Origin: Granulicella rosea
GTDB taxonomy: Bacteria > Acidobacteriota > Terriglobia > Terriglobales > Acidobacteriaceae
Length of the DNA: 64,000 nt
Direction of reading: 5' to 3'
Assembly: GCF_900188085.1 (NCBI RefSeq)
Contig: NZ_FZOU01000003.1
Coordinates: 124,001 to 188,000 of the forward strand
Part shown: piece by piece, positions 44,642 through 53,480 of the stretch
How the letters are laid out: every line of letters starts with the position of its first letter
Position numbering within the stretch: position 1 is the stretch's first letter
The notes under the pieces: generated by a model
Database searches by the model: none
What the model was told of the DNA's origin: nothing
The model's input: the letters and a program-made list of their open reading frames with translations, nothing else
Translations under genes and position numbers: made by a program

Positions 44642-45720
44642 GACTGCTTGGCCGGGCCTTGCATCGCTTGGCGTAGAGCTTCGATGAGGCGTTCGTTTGC
44701 TGGCTCGGTGCGGATGGCCGCGCGCAGATGGCCGGGCGCGAGCGCCTCGTAATTGGCGCAGTCGCGCAGCACGATGCCGTGCTCGCGGATGAGGCGCTGC
44801 CACAGGTTGTTCGTGTCCATGTGCGACGGCGGACGAAGCAGCAGATAGTTGGCCGCGGCGGGGTAAGTGGCGATGCCGAGATTATGTAACTCGTGTTGCA
44901 CATATTCGCGGCGCTCCCGGTTCAGCATGCGGGTGCGTTCTGCATATGGCAGGTCGGTAAGAGCCGCGCGGACAGCTTCGGCGGCCAGCGTGGTGATGGG
45001 CCACGGCGGCAGGTTGAGTTCCATCTCCGCCGTCAGCGCGGGGTTTGCAGCAAGGTAGGCCACGCGAAGACCTGGGATGCCATGGAACTTCGTCACCGAG
45101 CGAAAGACGATCAGGTTGGGATAGCGTTCAACCAGCGGCGCGAGCGAGTGCTCCGGCGTGTAGTCGATGAAGGCCTCGTCGAGCAGGACATGGACGCCCT
45201 CGCGCGCTGCCCGTTTCACGATCGCGAGGATGGTTGCAAGATCGTGGAGCACGCCGGTGGGGTTCTGCGGATTGGCCATCAGGATCGCGTCTGTGCGGGG
45301 AGCGCTGTCTAGGTCGTAGCGAAAGTTCAAGTGCTCCGACAAGGGGTGCGGTACGACCTCCACACGCGCACGCGCGAGCGCCTTACGGTACTCGTTGAAC
45401 GCGGGTACGGGCAGCAGGCAGCGGCGAATCGGCAGGGTACGCAGCACAGCTTCGAGCAGCGGCACAAAGCCGTTGGCAACGACGATATTCTGCGCCGTGA
45501 CCTGCGCGTAGCTGGCAATGGCTTGCTTCAACGCGCTCTGTTGCAGGTCGGGATAATCGGTCAGCGTGGCGGGGTCTTCAAGCGCCTTATGCAGCGTTGT
45601 GAAGACGCTTGCCGGCGGGCCTTCTGGGTTGATATTGGCGCTGAAGTCGAGCAGGCCCTCGAGCGGAAGACCGAAGCGCTCGGCGATAGGACGGAGCTGG
45701 CCTCCGTGGGGCGGAATCAT
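44638..45720 (-). CDS. cobD: L-threonine-O-3-phosphate decarboxylase-like (CobD/HisC-type aminotransferase fold)
   Basis: Encodes 360 residues of a PLP enzyme. It opens with HGGQLRPIAERFGLPLEGLL and DFSANINPEGPP, the CobD/CobC start. ILMANPQNPTGVLHDL, VLLDEAFIDYTPEHS and SVTKFHGIPGLRVAYL (PLP lysine) follow. In this setting it most likely makes (R)-1-amino-2-propanol phosphate for CbiB; a histidinol-phosphate aminotransferase role is the alternative but less likely within the B12 operon. It is the last gene of the operon and overlaps cbiB as ATGA. Confidence 0.9.
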   Translation of the reverse strand: MIPPHGGQLRPIAERFGLPLEGLLDFSANINPEGPPASVFTTLHKALEDPATLTDYPDLQQSALKQAIASYAQVTAQNIVVANGFVPLLEAVLRTLPIRRCLLPVPAFNEYRKALARARVEVVPHPLSEHLNFRYDLDSAPRTDAILMANPQNPTGVLHDLATILAIVKRAAREGVHVLLDEAFIDYTPEHSLAPLVERYPNLIVFRSVTKFHGIPGLRVAYLAANPALTAEMELNLPPWPITTLAAEAVRAALTDLPYAERTRMLNRERREYVQHELHNLGIATYPAAANYLLLRPPSHMDTNNLWQRLIREHGIVLRDCANYEALAPGHLRAAIRTEPANERLIEALRQAMQGPAKQS

Positions 45721-46673
45721 CGCGCGCACCGGCGCGCCGCGCCAGCTGCAAGCAGCATCGCGGCGGCCAATCCCAGAAGCGATGCTGCGGTGGTCAGGCG
45801 GATGGCGCGGCGCGCGCTGTCGAGGTTGGGCGCGATGAACTCCGCGCCCATCACCGGCGATTCGATGAGCTCGCCGGCATAGGTATTGGCGCCGCCAAGT
45901 CGTACGGCAAGCGCGCCCGAGATTGCAGCCTCCGGCTGGCCTGCGTTCGGGCTCTTGTGTTTGTAACCGTCGCGATGCCAAATGTCGAGCGCGCGCTTTG
46001 GAGCCGGCGAAGCCATCGCGATGGCAAGCGCCGTAAGCCGCGCGGGCAGCAGGTTGGCGGCGTCGTCAAGCCGAGCGGCGAACTTGCCGAAGTAGAGATA
46101 ACGCGCATCCGCATGGCCGATCATGGAGTCCAGCGTGTTGACGGCCTTGTACGCCATCGCAAGGGGCACACCGCCAAGCGCCATGTAGAACATCGGCGCC
46201 ACGACTCCATCGGAGGCGCTCTCGGCGAGTGTCTCGATGACGGCGCGGCTGATCTCGCATTCGTCCAGCGACGCTGTATCGCGGCCTACGATGCGTGCGA
46301 GGCGCGTGCGCGCACAGGGCAGATCGCCGGTAGTGAGCGCATCGGCGACAGATGTCGCTTCCTGTTCAAGATTGCGTGCGGCAAGGCAGGTCCACGCAAG
46401 CAGGACTTCGACGAACGAGCCCAGAACGGCAGAGCGACGGCGAGCCAGCTCGATTGCAGCCGCGCTGAGGCAGTAGCTCGACGCCACGACCGCAAGGGCC
46501 AGGGTTGCGCCCTTCGCCAGCGCCACGCGATCGCCTTCGCCATCGTACCGGAGCATCGTTTCACCTTGCGAGATGGCGTGGCCGATGAGCCGCACGGGAT
46601 GCGGAAACCACTCGGGATCGCCGGCAATTCGATCCGCCGCGTACGCTAATGGGAGCAGGATGACGGGCTTCAA
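45717..46673 (-). CDS. cbiB: Adenosylcobinamide-phosphate synthase CbiB
   Basis: Encodes 318 residues of an integral-membrane protein that attaches aminopropanol (phosphate) to adenosylcobyric acid. DRIAGDPEWFPHPVRLIGH is the family N-terminal motif. RAVIETLAESASDGVVAPMFY, YKAVNTLDSMIGHAD and SPNAGQPEAAISGALAVRLGG are also conserved. The TTG start lies within the cobQ stop (TTGA). It precedes cobD, the enzyme supplying its substrate. Confidence 0.94.
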   Translation of the reverse strand: MKPVILLPLAYAADRIAGDPEWFPHPVRLIGHAISQGETMLRYDGEGDRVALAKGATLALAVVASSYCLSAAAIELARRRSAVLGSFVEVLLAWTCLAARNLEQEATSVADALTTGDLPCARTRLARIVGRDTASLDECEISRAVIETLAESASDGVVAPMFYMALGGVPLAMAYKAVNTLDSMIGHADARYLYFGKFAARLDDAANLLPARLTALAIAMASPAPKRALDIWHRDGYKHKSPNAGQPEAAISGALAVRLGGANTYAGELIESPVMGAEFIAPNLDSARRAIRLTTAASLLGLAAAMLLAAGAARRCAR

Positions 46674-48253
46674 ACCGCACGCTCTCTATCTGTAACCGAA
46701 TCGGTAGCGATTGGCGTCTGACCCGCAAGGGCAAAGAGCCGGGGCAGATCGAGCGCATCGGCCACCACGTCCGCAAGGCGGTTGAGCGACTCTTCGCGGC
46801 GTTGCTTCCAGCTCTCGTAACGAGCCGCCGGACTCAGGCTGTAGTGCGCGCGGGCGGCTGTCAGGAAAGCATGACGAAAAGCGTCCTCACCGAAGAGCCC
46901 GTGCAGGTAGGTGCCGAAGACACAGCCATCGGACGCGATGCAGCCATCGCTTAGTTGCATCTCATCGTTGGCTGTGCGGCGGGTGAGCTCCGCGAAGGGT
47001 TGAGCGCCCGCAAGATAGAGAGTCTCGCCAATGTGAATCTCATAGCCCGCAAGCACAACCGCCGGCATCGGTTGGCCGAACAGGCTCGGCACGGAGAGCT
47101 GCCCAGTGGCGAGCGTAGTAATCTTGCTCGGCTGCATGATGGTGTGAATGGGCAGCAGACCGAGCGCGGGCATGGCGCCGAGATGCTCGATGCCCGCAGG
47201 GTCGGTAATCCGTTGCCCAAGCATCTGCAGGCCTCCACAGATGCCGACGATAAGCCCGGTCCGAGCGCGTGCAACGACTGCCTCCGCAAGACCCTGCGCC
47301 TGCATCCAGCACAGATCGTCGACGGTTTGCTTGCTTCCGGGCAGAATGATGATGTCCGCTTGTGCGATGTGCTCCGCCGAGCGTGTAAAGCATAGCGATA
47401 CGGAAGGCTCAGCGCGCAAGGCGTCGAAGTCGGTGAAGTTCGAGAAGGTCGGCAGAGCGATGACGGCGATGCGCAGCATCCGCTCCGAGGCTTCATCGCG
47501 TGGGAAGCCTGCGTCTCTGCGTTCGGAGAGTGGAAGGCTATCCTCCTCTTCAAGCGTTAGCTCCGGCAGCCAGGGAACGACGCCGAGACATGGCTTACCC
47601 AGGCGTTCTTCGATCATGCGGATGCCGGGCTCTAGCAGCGTGACATCGCCGCGAAACTTGTTGATGAGGAAGCCCGCGATGCGCGCCTGCTCATGCGGTT
47701 CGAGTAGCGCAAAGGTGCCGTAGAGCGAAGCGAAGACGCCGCCGCGATCGATATCGCCGACGAGGATGCAAGGCGCATCGGCAAGCGCGGCCATGCGCAT
47801 GTTGACGATGTCGTGCTCCTTGAGATTGATCTCCGCAGGGGAGCCTGCGCCTTCGAGCACGATGAGGTCGTGGCGCTCGGCGAGGATCTCGTACGACTCG
47901 CGCACAAGGGGCAGCAGCTCTTCGACGCGGCGAAGATGATAGTCGCGCGCGGAGATCTGACCCCAGATCTTGCCGCGCACGACGACCTGCGAGCTCATAT
48001 CGCCGGAAGGCTTCAGCAGAATTGGATTCATATGAACGGAGGCCGGTGTGCATGCGGCCTCGGCCTGCAGAGCCTGCGCGCGGCCTATCTCCAGACCCTC
48101 GATGGTGGCGGCCGAGTTCAACGACATGTTCTGCGATTTGAAGGGCGCGACGTTGATGCCGGCGCGTGCGAAGATGCGGCAGAGCGCCGCCGTCAGCAAG
48201 GACTTGCCGACATGCGAGCTTGTGCCGAGAACCATGACGGCGCGCGCTCTCAC
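46670..48253 (-). CDS. cobQ: Cobyric acid synthase
   Basis: Encodes a 527-residue glutamine-dependent amidase that amidates positions b, d, e and g of the corrin. The synthetase domain opens with VLGTSSHVGKSLLTAALCRI and FKSQNMSLNS. The C-terminal class I-like glutaminase domain has GICGGLQMLG with the Cys nucleophile and GTYLHGLF with the His. CbiP is the equivalent name in the anaerobic pathway. The GTG start overlaps the bluB stop by 4 nt. Confidence 0.96.
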   Translation of the reverse strand: MRARAVMVLGTSSHVGKSLLTAALCRIFARAGINVAPFKSQNMSLNSAATIEGLEIGRAQALQAEAACTPASVHMNPILLKPSGDMSSQVVVRGKIWGQISARDYHLRRVEELLPLVRESYEILAERHDLIVLEGAGSPAEINLKEHDIVNMRMAALADAPCILVGDIDRGGVFASLYGTFALLEPHEQARIAGFLINKFRGDVTLLEPGIRMIEERLGKPCLGVVPWLPELTLEEEDSLPLSERRDAGFPRDEASERMLRIAVIALPTFSNFTDFDALRAEPSVSLCFTRSAEHIAQADIIILPGSKQTVDDLCWMQAQGLAEAVVARARTGLIVGICGGLQMLGQRITDPAGIEHLGAMPALGLLPIHTIMQPSKITTLATGQLSVPSLFGQPMPAVVLAGYEIHIGETLYLAGAQPFAELTRRTANDEMQLSDGCIASDGCVFGTYLHGLFGEDAFRHAFLTAARAHYSLSPAARYESWKQRREESLNRLADVVADALDLPRLFALAGQTPIATDSVTDRERAV

Positions 48254-48912
48254 GGCGTCTCCTTGAAGCTTTCATAGCTGACGACATCGTCGAGCGCGAT
48301 GCGCTGCTCCCAGCCGTAACGCTCCAGGTCGGGCTCGGCCGCGAAGCTGTCGACAAAGCCCAGGCAGAGATAAGCCACGGGCGTAAGGTGCGTGGGGATG
48401 GCGAGTGCAACGCGCAGTGCATCCGGCGCCAGGATGCTGACCCAGCCCACGCCGACGCCCTCCGCGCGTGCTGCGAGCCAAAGGTTCTGGATCGCGCATA
48501 CGGTCGAGTAGAGCGCGGTCTCGGGCATGGTGTGGCGGCCAAGCCCGTGGCCACGTTGCGACTGCGTATCGGAGAGGATGCAGAGGTTCTGCGGCGCTTC
48601 GAGTATGCCCTCCAGCTTGAGGCTGCTGTAATGCTCGCGCCGCTCGCCGGTATAAGTTGCGGCAGCATCTTCGTTGGCTCGTTGAAAGGCTTCATGGACT
48701 CGTCTGCGTGTATCAAGCGAGCGGATCACAAGGAAGCGCGTGGGCTGCATGAGTCCCACGGAGGGCGCACTGTGCGCGGCTGCGAGCAGCTTCGTAAGCA
48801 AAGACTCGGGCAGCGGCTCAGGCAGGTAGCCGCGCCGCACATCGCGCCGCTCAGCGATGACGCGGTGGATGGCTGCGCGGTCTTCCGGGTTATAGGGTGT
48901 GGCCTGAGGCAT
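48250..48912 (-). CDS. bluB: 5,6-dimethylbenzimidazole synthase BluB
   Basis: Encodes about 220 residues of a flavin-destroying nitroreductase-fold enzyme that turns FMNH2 into the lower ligand DMB in the presence of oxygen. ERRDVRRGYLPEPLPESLLT, AAHSAPSVGLMQPTRFLVI and ARAEGVGVGWVSILAPDAL match BluB. ATG 48912 is preferred; a GTG at 48960 would lie inside pduO. Presence of BluB indicates aerobic DMB synthesis and thus a DMB-type cobalamin. Confidence 0.93.
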   Translation of the reverse strand: MPQATPYNPEDRAAIHRVIAERRDVRRGYLPEPLPESLLTKLLAAAHSAPSVGLMQPTRFLVIRSLDTRRRVHEAFQRANEDAAATYTGERREHYSSLKLEGILEAPQNLCILSDTQSQRGHGLGRHTMPETALYSTVCAIQNLWLAARAEGVGVGWVSILAPDALRVALAIPTHLTPVAYLCLGFVDSFAAEPDLERYGWEQRIALDDVVSYESFKETP

Positions 48913-48941
48913 GGCTCTGCTCGACGTTGGAGTGGATTGCT

Positions 48942-49517
48942 CTACCAGGCGCGCGACCACTTCGGTCCGCCCTTGGTTTCTTCGCGCAGACGCGAGACGA
49001 CGCCGGCGCGATGCTCGATGAGCCGGCCGAAGAGCCAGATGACGTCGGAGAGCCGGTTGAGGTACATGACGACCTCAGGCTGCACGACGCCGCCATGCTC
49101 GACGAAGCGTACGGCGGCCCGTTCGGCGCGGCGACAGACGGTGCGCGCCACCTCATACGCCGCGGACTCGGTATGCGCGCCGGGCAACGACCAATCGGAG
49201 AGGATGCCTTCGGTGGCCTCGATCGTGTGGACCAGGTCGGTCAGCTTGTCGACATCTTCGGTTGTGATGACGGGCGGCTTCTTCGCGCTCTCGGGCGGTG
49301 TGGCCAGCGCGCTGCCGATGCGAAAGAGCGTGCGTTGAATCTCTTCGGTCCATGTCGCGATCTCCTTGTCTTGGCAGATGCTGCGGGCGAAGCCGAGAAA
49401 GGTGTTGAGTTCGTCGACGGAGCCATAGGACTCGACGCGAAGGTCGGACTTCGAGACGCGGATGCCGCCGGCCAGACCGGTCTGTCCGCCGTCGCCGCGT
49501 TTGGTTGCGATGCTCAT
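48942..49517 (-). CDS. pduO: ATP:cob(I)alamin adenosyltransferase, PduO type
   Basis: Encodes 191 residues. TKRGDGGQTGLAGG is the ATP-binding N-terminus. ESYGSVDELNTFLGFARS, TEGILSDWSLPGAHTESAA and ARTVCRRAERAAVRF with YLNRLSDVIWLFGRL are the family motifs. It adds the upper adenosyl ligand. It overlaps the preceding unknown gene as ATGA and is 29 nt ahead of bluB. Confidence 0.95.
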   Translation of the reverse strand: MSIATKRGDGGQTGLAGGIRVSKSDLRVESYGSVDELNTFLGFARSICQDKEIATWTEEIQRTLFRIGSALATPPESAKKPPVITTEDVDKLTDLVHTIEATEGILSDWSLPGAHTESAAYEVARTVCRRAERAAVRFVEHGGVVQPEVVMYLNRLSDVIWLFGRLIEHRAGVVSRLREETKGGPKWSRAW

Positions 49518-50290
49518 GATGGTTCTCCTTGTGCTGCTTGCGAAGAGGCGAGCTTGTAGCTCTCCTCTATCGTGACATGAAGCGTCTTGATGAGGGGCGG
49601 GCGAGTGTATTCGATGTTCAGCGCATCATCGAGAAAGTCGGTGACATGCGGTGGATGAGAGGAGAAGAGGACATCCTCGGAAAAGAACCATGGCTGGGTC
49701 GCGCCAAGCTCCGCAAGACTGCGCGCGCGTATGATGACGGCGGCCGACTGTGTGATGCCTGCACGCAACATGGCGTAAGCGCGGTGATATCCATCGCGCA
49801 GAAACCAGCGGCCACGATACTCCGCAACCTCGAAAAAAGGGCTCCCGGTGTGCAGTTGCGGTTGCTGGCCGACGATACGCAGATGCAGGTTTGGATCGGT
49901 GGTCGTGATCGTGAAGCTCCTGCCGGATTGCGTCGTGTCGCACGCGATGGGTTTTGGAGCGCCGAACGCTTCGAGCTGAAGACGGTGGTTCGGATGGAAG
50001 CTCAGCCGGCGTTGAAAGGCGAGCAACTTCGTGAGGTCGACGATGCCGAGAGACCAGTCGAGGCCCTGCATCTCGTCCAGCAGATCGGCGCGGCTCGCCT
50101 GTACGGCGAAGGCCGCCTGATTCGCGTCCGTCTCGTGCTGCAGCAGTGCGGCCGCAGCACGATAAGGTTGCCGCGTGGCGAGCGCCGCCTTTGCCTGTGC
50201 GATCGCGACATGACTCGTCTTGGGGCGGTAGGTATAGTCGTCGAGCGGCCATGCGATCAGTTCGCGTACGGGAATATCTATATTAGGCAT
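49514..50290 (-). CDS. Unknown protein inside the cobalamin operon, with ParB-like RDGYHR motif
   Basis: Encodes 258 residues that I do not recognise as a known B12 protein. No signal peptide or membrane helix is seen. Residues 165-170 read RDGYHR, in the context FLRDGYHRAYAMLRAGI, similar to the DGxHR turn of ParB/sulfiredoxin-like folds. A helical N-terminal half (AQAKAALATRQPYRAAAALL) precedes it. ATG 50290 overlaps the cobC end by 8 nt and its stop overlaps pduO by 4 nt, so it is translationally coupled on both sides and under riboswitch control. A role tied to cobalamin is inferred from this alone. Confidence 0.8.
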   Translation of the reverse strand: MPNIDIPVRELIAWPLDDYTYRPKTSHVAIAQAKAALATRQPYRAAAALLQHETDANQAAFAVQASRADLLDEMQGLDWSLGIVDLTKLLAFQRRLSFHPNHRLQLEAFGAPKPIACDTTQSGRSFTITTTDPNLHLRIVGQQPQLHTGSPFFEVAEYRGRWFLRDGYHRAYAMLRAGITQSAAVIIRARSLAELGATQPWFFSEDVLFSSHPPHVTDFLDDALNIEYTRPPLIKTLHVTIEESYKLASSQAAQGEPS

Positions 50291-50864
50291 GCCGCACCGC
50301 ACGCGTGCATTCGAAGCAAGGCTGAAAGCGCACGATGCTGCAGTAGTCGCGCGTGCGGTTATAGGCATCTTGCGGTGTGTGGCCGCACAGCTCTGTCAGT
50401 AGAAGTTGCATGACTCCGGCATGCGTCACAATGGCGATATCGCCCGTGTCCTGGCCAGCTTCGATGTTCGCGAAGGCTTGCAGAACGCGGGTGCGGAAGC
50501 CTTCGTACGACTCCCCTTCCGGCGCCGCGAGGTGCGGGTAACCATCGATCCAACGCTGGGCGTAGACGGAATCGCGCTGCTCGATCTGTGTCCATGTAAG
50601 TCCCTCCCAGTGGCCGAAGCCAATCTCGCGTAGCCCTGGGTTTGTATGGGTAGGCGTTACAAATTCCATCGCGATCGCTCGCGCAGTGGAGTCGGCGCGC
50701 ACCAGATCGCTGGTGTGAACAGCGGCGATCTTGTAAGGGCGAAGACCTTCAAATAAGATTTGTAACTGAAGTTGACCTTTTTGATTGAGCGGCGGATTGG
50801 AGTGGCCGCAGAAGGTTCCGCGAAGGTCGGTCTCTGCATGACGGATGAGGAGAATGGAGCTCAT
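50283..50864 (-). CDS. cobC: Alpha-ribazole phosphatase (histidine phosphatase family)
   Basis: Encodes 193 residues. The catalytic LIRHAETD motif is at the N-terminus, with FGHWEGLTW, the second core His in IVTHAGVMQLLL, and TPTHTNPGLREI. In this setting it removes phosphate from alpha-ribazole 5'-phosphate or adenosylcobalamin 5'-phosphate. The ATG overlaps the cobS stop by 4 nt. Confidence 0.92.
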   Translation of the reverse strand: MSSILLIRHAETDLRGTFCGHSNPPLNQKGQLQLQILFEGLRPYKIAAVHTSDLVRADSTARAIAMEFVTPTHTNPGLREIGFGHWEGLTWTQIEQRDSVYAQRWIDGYPHLAAPEGESYEGFRTRVLQAFANIEAGQDTGDIAIVTHAGVMQLLLTELCGHTPQDAYNRTRDYCSIVRFQPCFECTRAVRHA

Positions 50865-51658
50865 AGCACCCACGCTCCGCAGAGGTAGACGGCGATCTCG
50901 GTGAGTTGGTTGGTGGCTCCGAAGCAGTCCCCGGTGACGCCCTGGATGCGGCGTCGATAGTAGAGGCCCGAGAGCGCCGTAACCGCGATGGCGGCGAGGA
51001 TGGGCGCGGCGGCCTGCATCCGCAGCGCATAGATCGCGATGGCGAAGGCCGTGACGGTGCCGAAGACGAGTGTGCCTGCCGTGGTGAGTTTCGCGATGCG
51101 GCTGCCTTGTCCCTGCGCGCCGGCTCGCGCGTCGGCCATGAGATAGCTGAGGGGGAGCGTCGTCCAGCGGCAGAGCACATGCGCGGCGATGAGGTACTGC
51201 GCTACATGCGCGAGAGGCAGGCTCGCAATCAGGGTGAGACGCGCGAGCAGGCTGAGCGCCAGGGCCGCGCCGCCATAGGCGCCGATGCGGCTGTCTTTCA
51301 GGATGGCGAGCACCTGTTCGCGATGCCAGCCGCCGCCAAAGCCGTCCGCGACATCGGCGAGCGCGTCTTCGTGGAAGCATCCGGTGATGAGGACGAGGAA
51401 GGTCAGTGTGAGCGATGCTGCTGCGGGGCGGGATAGATGCAATGCGAAGATACGATGAAGCACAGCAGCAAGCACGCCAACGACAAGCCCGACGATGGGA
51501 AAGAACTTGACCGCGCGCGAGAGCGAGCCTTCGTCGTACGGCGGCGACGGCACGGGGATGCGGGTGAGGAATTGCGTAGCGGAAAGTAGATCGTGCCACA
51601 GCGAAAGCCCATGTCTCAAGGGCGAGACACGTGGCGTTCGCGTTTGTGACGCTGTCAC
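50861..51658 (-). CDS. cobS: Adenosylcobinamide-GDP ribazoletransferase (cobalamin synthase)
   Basis: Encodes 265 residues of a polytopic membrane enzyme that joins adenosylcobinamide-GDP and alpha-ribazole(-phosphate). ATQFLTRIPVP at the N-terminus, then FFPIVGLVVGVL, and the acidic catalytic segment HEDALADVADGFGGGW followed by ILKDSRIGAYGGAALAL are diagnostic. The GTG start shares GTGA with the cobT stop. Confidence 0.95.
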   Translation of the reverse strand: MTASQTRTPRVSPLRHGLSLWHDLLSATQFLTRIPVPSPPYDEGSLSRAVKFFPIVGLVVGVLAAVLHRIFALHLSRPAAASLTLTFLVLITGCFHEDALADVADGFGGGWHREQVLAILKDSRIGAYGGAALALSLLARLTLIASLPLAHVAQYLIAAHVLCRWTTLPLSYLMADARAGAQGQGSRIAKLTTAGTLVFGTVTAFAIAIYALRMQAAAPILAAIAVTALSGLYYRRRIQGVTGDCFGATNQLTEIAVYLCGAWVL

Positions 51659-52728
51659 TGCGAAGCCTCGCTGATGTTCGCCGATGCAAAGGTGGCCATG
51701 CGTGAATAGAGCGCGAGCGCGGACTCGATGACGGGCATTGCAAGCACGGCGCCTGTGCCTTCACCGAGACGCATGTTGAGTGTGAGGACGGGCATGAGGT
51801 CAAGGTATGAGAGAAGCAGCGCATGCCCCGGCTCTTCGGAGCGGTGGCCCGCGATAAGGTAGCCCTTGACCTCGGGCGCGATAGCCGCGGCGAGCGCGGC
51901 GGCCGCAGTGGAGATGAAGCCGTCGCATACGATGGTGATGCGATGCGTGGCCGCGGCAAGGACCATGCCGGTCATGGCGGCAATCTCGAGACCACCCACG
52001 CGTTGCAGGATCGCGAGTGGAGGTGTGTTCTCGGGGCAGTGCTTTGTTACAACCCGTTCAACGATATGGATCTTATGCGCGTGGGCAGCGTGGTCGACGC
52101 CTGTGCCGCGACCCGTGGCTTTGGCTGCCGAGGCGCCGGTGAGAGCGCAGGTGATGGCTGAGGCTGAGGTCGTGTTGCCGATGCCCATCTCGCCGATGGC
52201 GATGAGCTGCATGCCTGCGGCAGACGCCTGCTGCGCCAGCTCCGCGCCGACGGCGATGGCCTTTGCAAGTTCCTCGTCGGACATGGCCGGCTCATGCAGC
52301 ATGTTGCGAGAGCCGTTGCGAACCTTGCGATGGATGAGGTTGGGGATGCCTCCGAAGTCCGCGTCCACGCCCGCATCGACGACATGCAATGCAACGCCAT
52401 GCAGCCGCGCGAGCACGTTGATGGCGGCGCCTCCGTGGAGGAAGTTCAGCACCATCTGGCGTGTGACCGCGCGTGGATACGCGCTGACGCCTTCATCTGC
52501 GATGCCGTGGTCGGCCGCGAAGGTGTAGACGGCCTTGCGCAGCGGCAGAGAAGGCGCCGCGCCATGGATCGCGATGAGTTGTGCGGCGATGTCTTCCAAC
52601 CGGCCCAGGCTTCCTAACGGCTTGGTCAAAGTGTCGAGATGCGCGCGAGCTTGTGTGCGAGCCTGTTCGTCCGGTGGGGTCAGGTCTTTGACGATACGGT
52701 CGATGTGGCTTTGGCTTATCGGGATCAT
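51655..52728 (-). CDS. cobT: Nicotinate-nucleotide:DMB phosphoribosyltransferase
   Basis: Encodes 357 residues. It activates DMB to alpha-ribazole 5'-phosphate. LTKPLGSLGRLEDIAAQL, FAADHGIADEGVSAYPRAVT, IGEMGIGNTTSASAI and the C-terminal NMRLGEGTGAVLAM with the catalytic Glu are all present. Length matches family. It overlaps btuD upstream and cobS downstream by 4 nt each. Confidence 0.96.
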   Translation of the reverse strand: MIPISQSHIDRIVKDLTPPDEQARTQARAHLDTLTKPLGSLGRLEDIAAQLIAIHGAAPSLPLRKAVYTFAADHGIADEGVSAYPRAVTRQMVLNFLHGGAAINVLARLHGVALHVVDAGVDADFGGIPNLIHRKVRNGSRNMLHEPAMSDEELAKAIAVGAELAQQASAAGMQLIAIGEMGIGNTTSASAITCALTGASAAKATGRGTGVDHAAHAHKIHIVERVVTKHCPENTPPLAILQRVGGLEIAAMTGMVLAAATHRITIVCDGFISTAAAALAAAIAPEVKGYLIAGHRSEEPGHALLLSYLDLMPVLTLNMRLGEGTGAVLAMPVIESALALYSRMATFASANISEASQ

Positions 52729-53480
52729 AAGGCTTCCTGCAGTAGTGGGTGACGTCCGGGCGTACAGTGAAACGCGCGGCTCAACTGGCTGGGCGTCAGG
52801 ATGATCTCGGGCGAGCCGGAGACGAGGGGTTGTCCGGGCTCAAGCAAATGCACTGCGGCAAAGTTGCCGGGGACAAGATGCAGGTCGTGGATGGAGGCGA
52901 GCACCGTAACGCCTTCATGATGCAGTGACGCGAGCAGGTCGATGAGTTCGACCTGACGGCCGATGTCGAGGCTTTGCGTGGGTTCGTCCAGCAGGAGCAG
53001 ACGAGGCTGTTGCGCGAGGCCGAGCGCGATCTTCACGCGCTGACGCTCGCCGCCGGAGAGTTCGTTGAAGATGCGATGGCGCAGGCTGGCCAGGTCGGTG
53101 AGATCAACGGCGCGATCGACAGCGATGCGGTCCTCGCGCATCAACCCACGCAGCATGCCGAGGTAGGGCGTGCGGCCTTGTTCGACGATCTGCTGCACGG
53201 TGAATTCGAAGGGCACATCGAGGCTCTGGGGCACGAGCGCTATGTGCTTCGCGCGCTCCCTGCGTGGCATGTTTGTAAAGCTGCGGCCTTCGAGCAGCAC
53301 CTCGCCCGCGCTCGGCGTAAGCGTGCCGGCGAGGATGCGGAGTAGCGTGGTCTTGCCCGCGCCGTTGGGGCCGATGAGCGCGCCCGTCGTGCCCTGGTCG
53401 ATGTCGAGTTCGATGTGGTTGAGGATGGCGCGTTCGCCGAAGTGGAAGCTCAGATCGCGTATCTGCACAAGCGGGATCAT
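52725..53480 (-). CDS. btuD: Vitamin B12 ABC transporter ATP-binding protein
   Basis: Encodes 251 residues. Walker A GPNGAGKTT, Q-loop region IALVPQSLD, signature LSGGERQR, Walker B LLLLDEPT and switch ASIHDLHL are intact. The FepC/BtuD-type ATPase family plus riboswitch and cob neighbours point to cobalamin. It overlaps btuC as ATGA and cobT as ATGA. The long upstream frame overlapping btuC is a shadow. Confidence 0.94.
   Translation of the reverse strand: MIPLVQIRDLSFHFGERAILNHIELDIDQGTTGALIGPNGAGKTTLLRILAGTLTPSAGEVLLEGRSFTNMPRRERAKHIALVPQSLDVPFEFTVQQIVEQGRTPYLGMLRGLMREDRIAVDRAVDLTDLASLRHRIFNELSGGERQRVKIALGLAQQPRLLLLDEPTQSLDIGRQVELIDLLASLHHEGVTVLASIHDLHLVPGNFAAVHLLEPGQPLVSGSPEIILTPSQLSRAFHCTPGRHPLLQEAL

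Noticed and set aside
43607..44803. N-terminal extension of the porin-like frame across the ROK kinase gene
   Set aside because: The extension lies antisense to conserved ROK motifs and precedes the signal peptide, so it is not translated as part of the porin.
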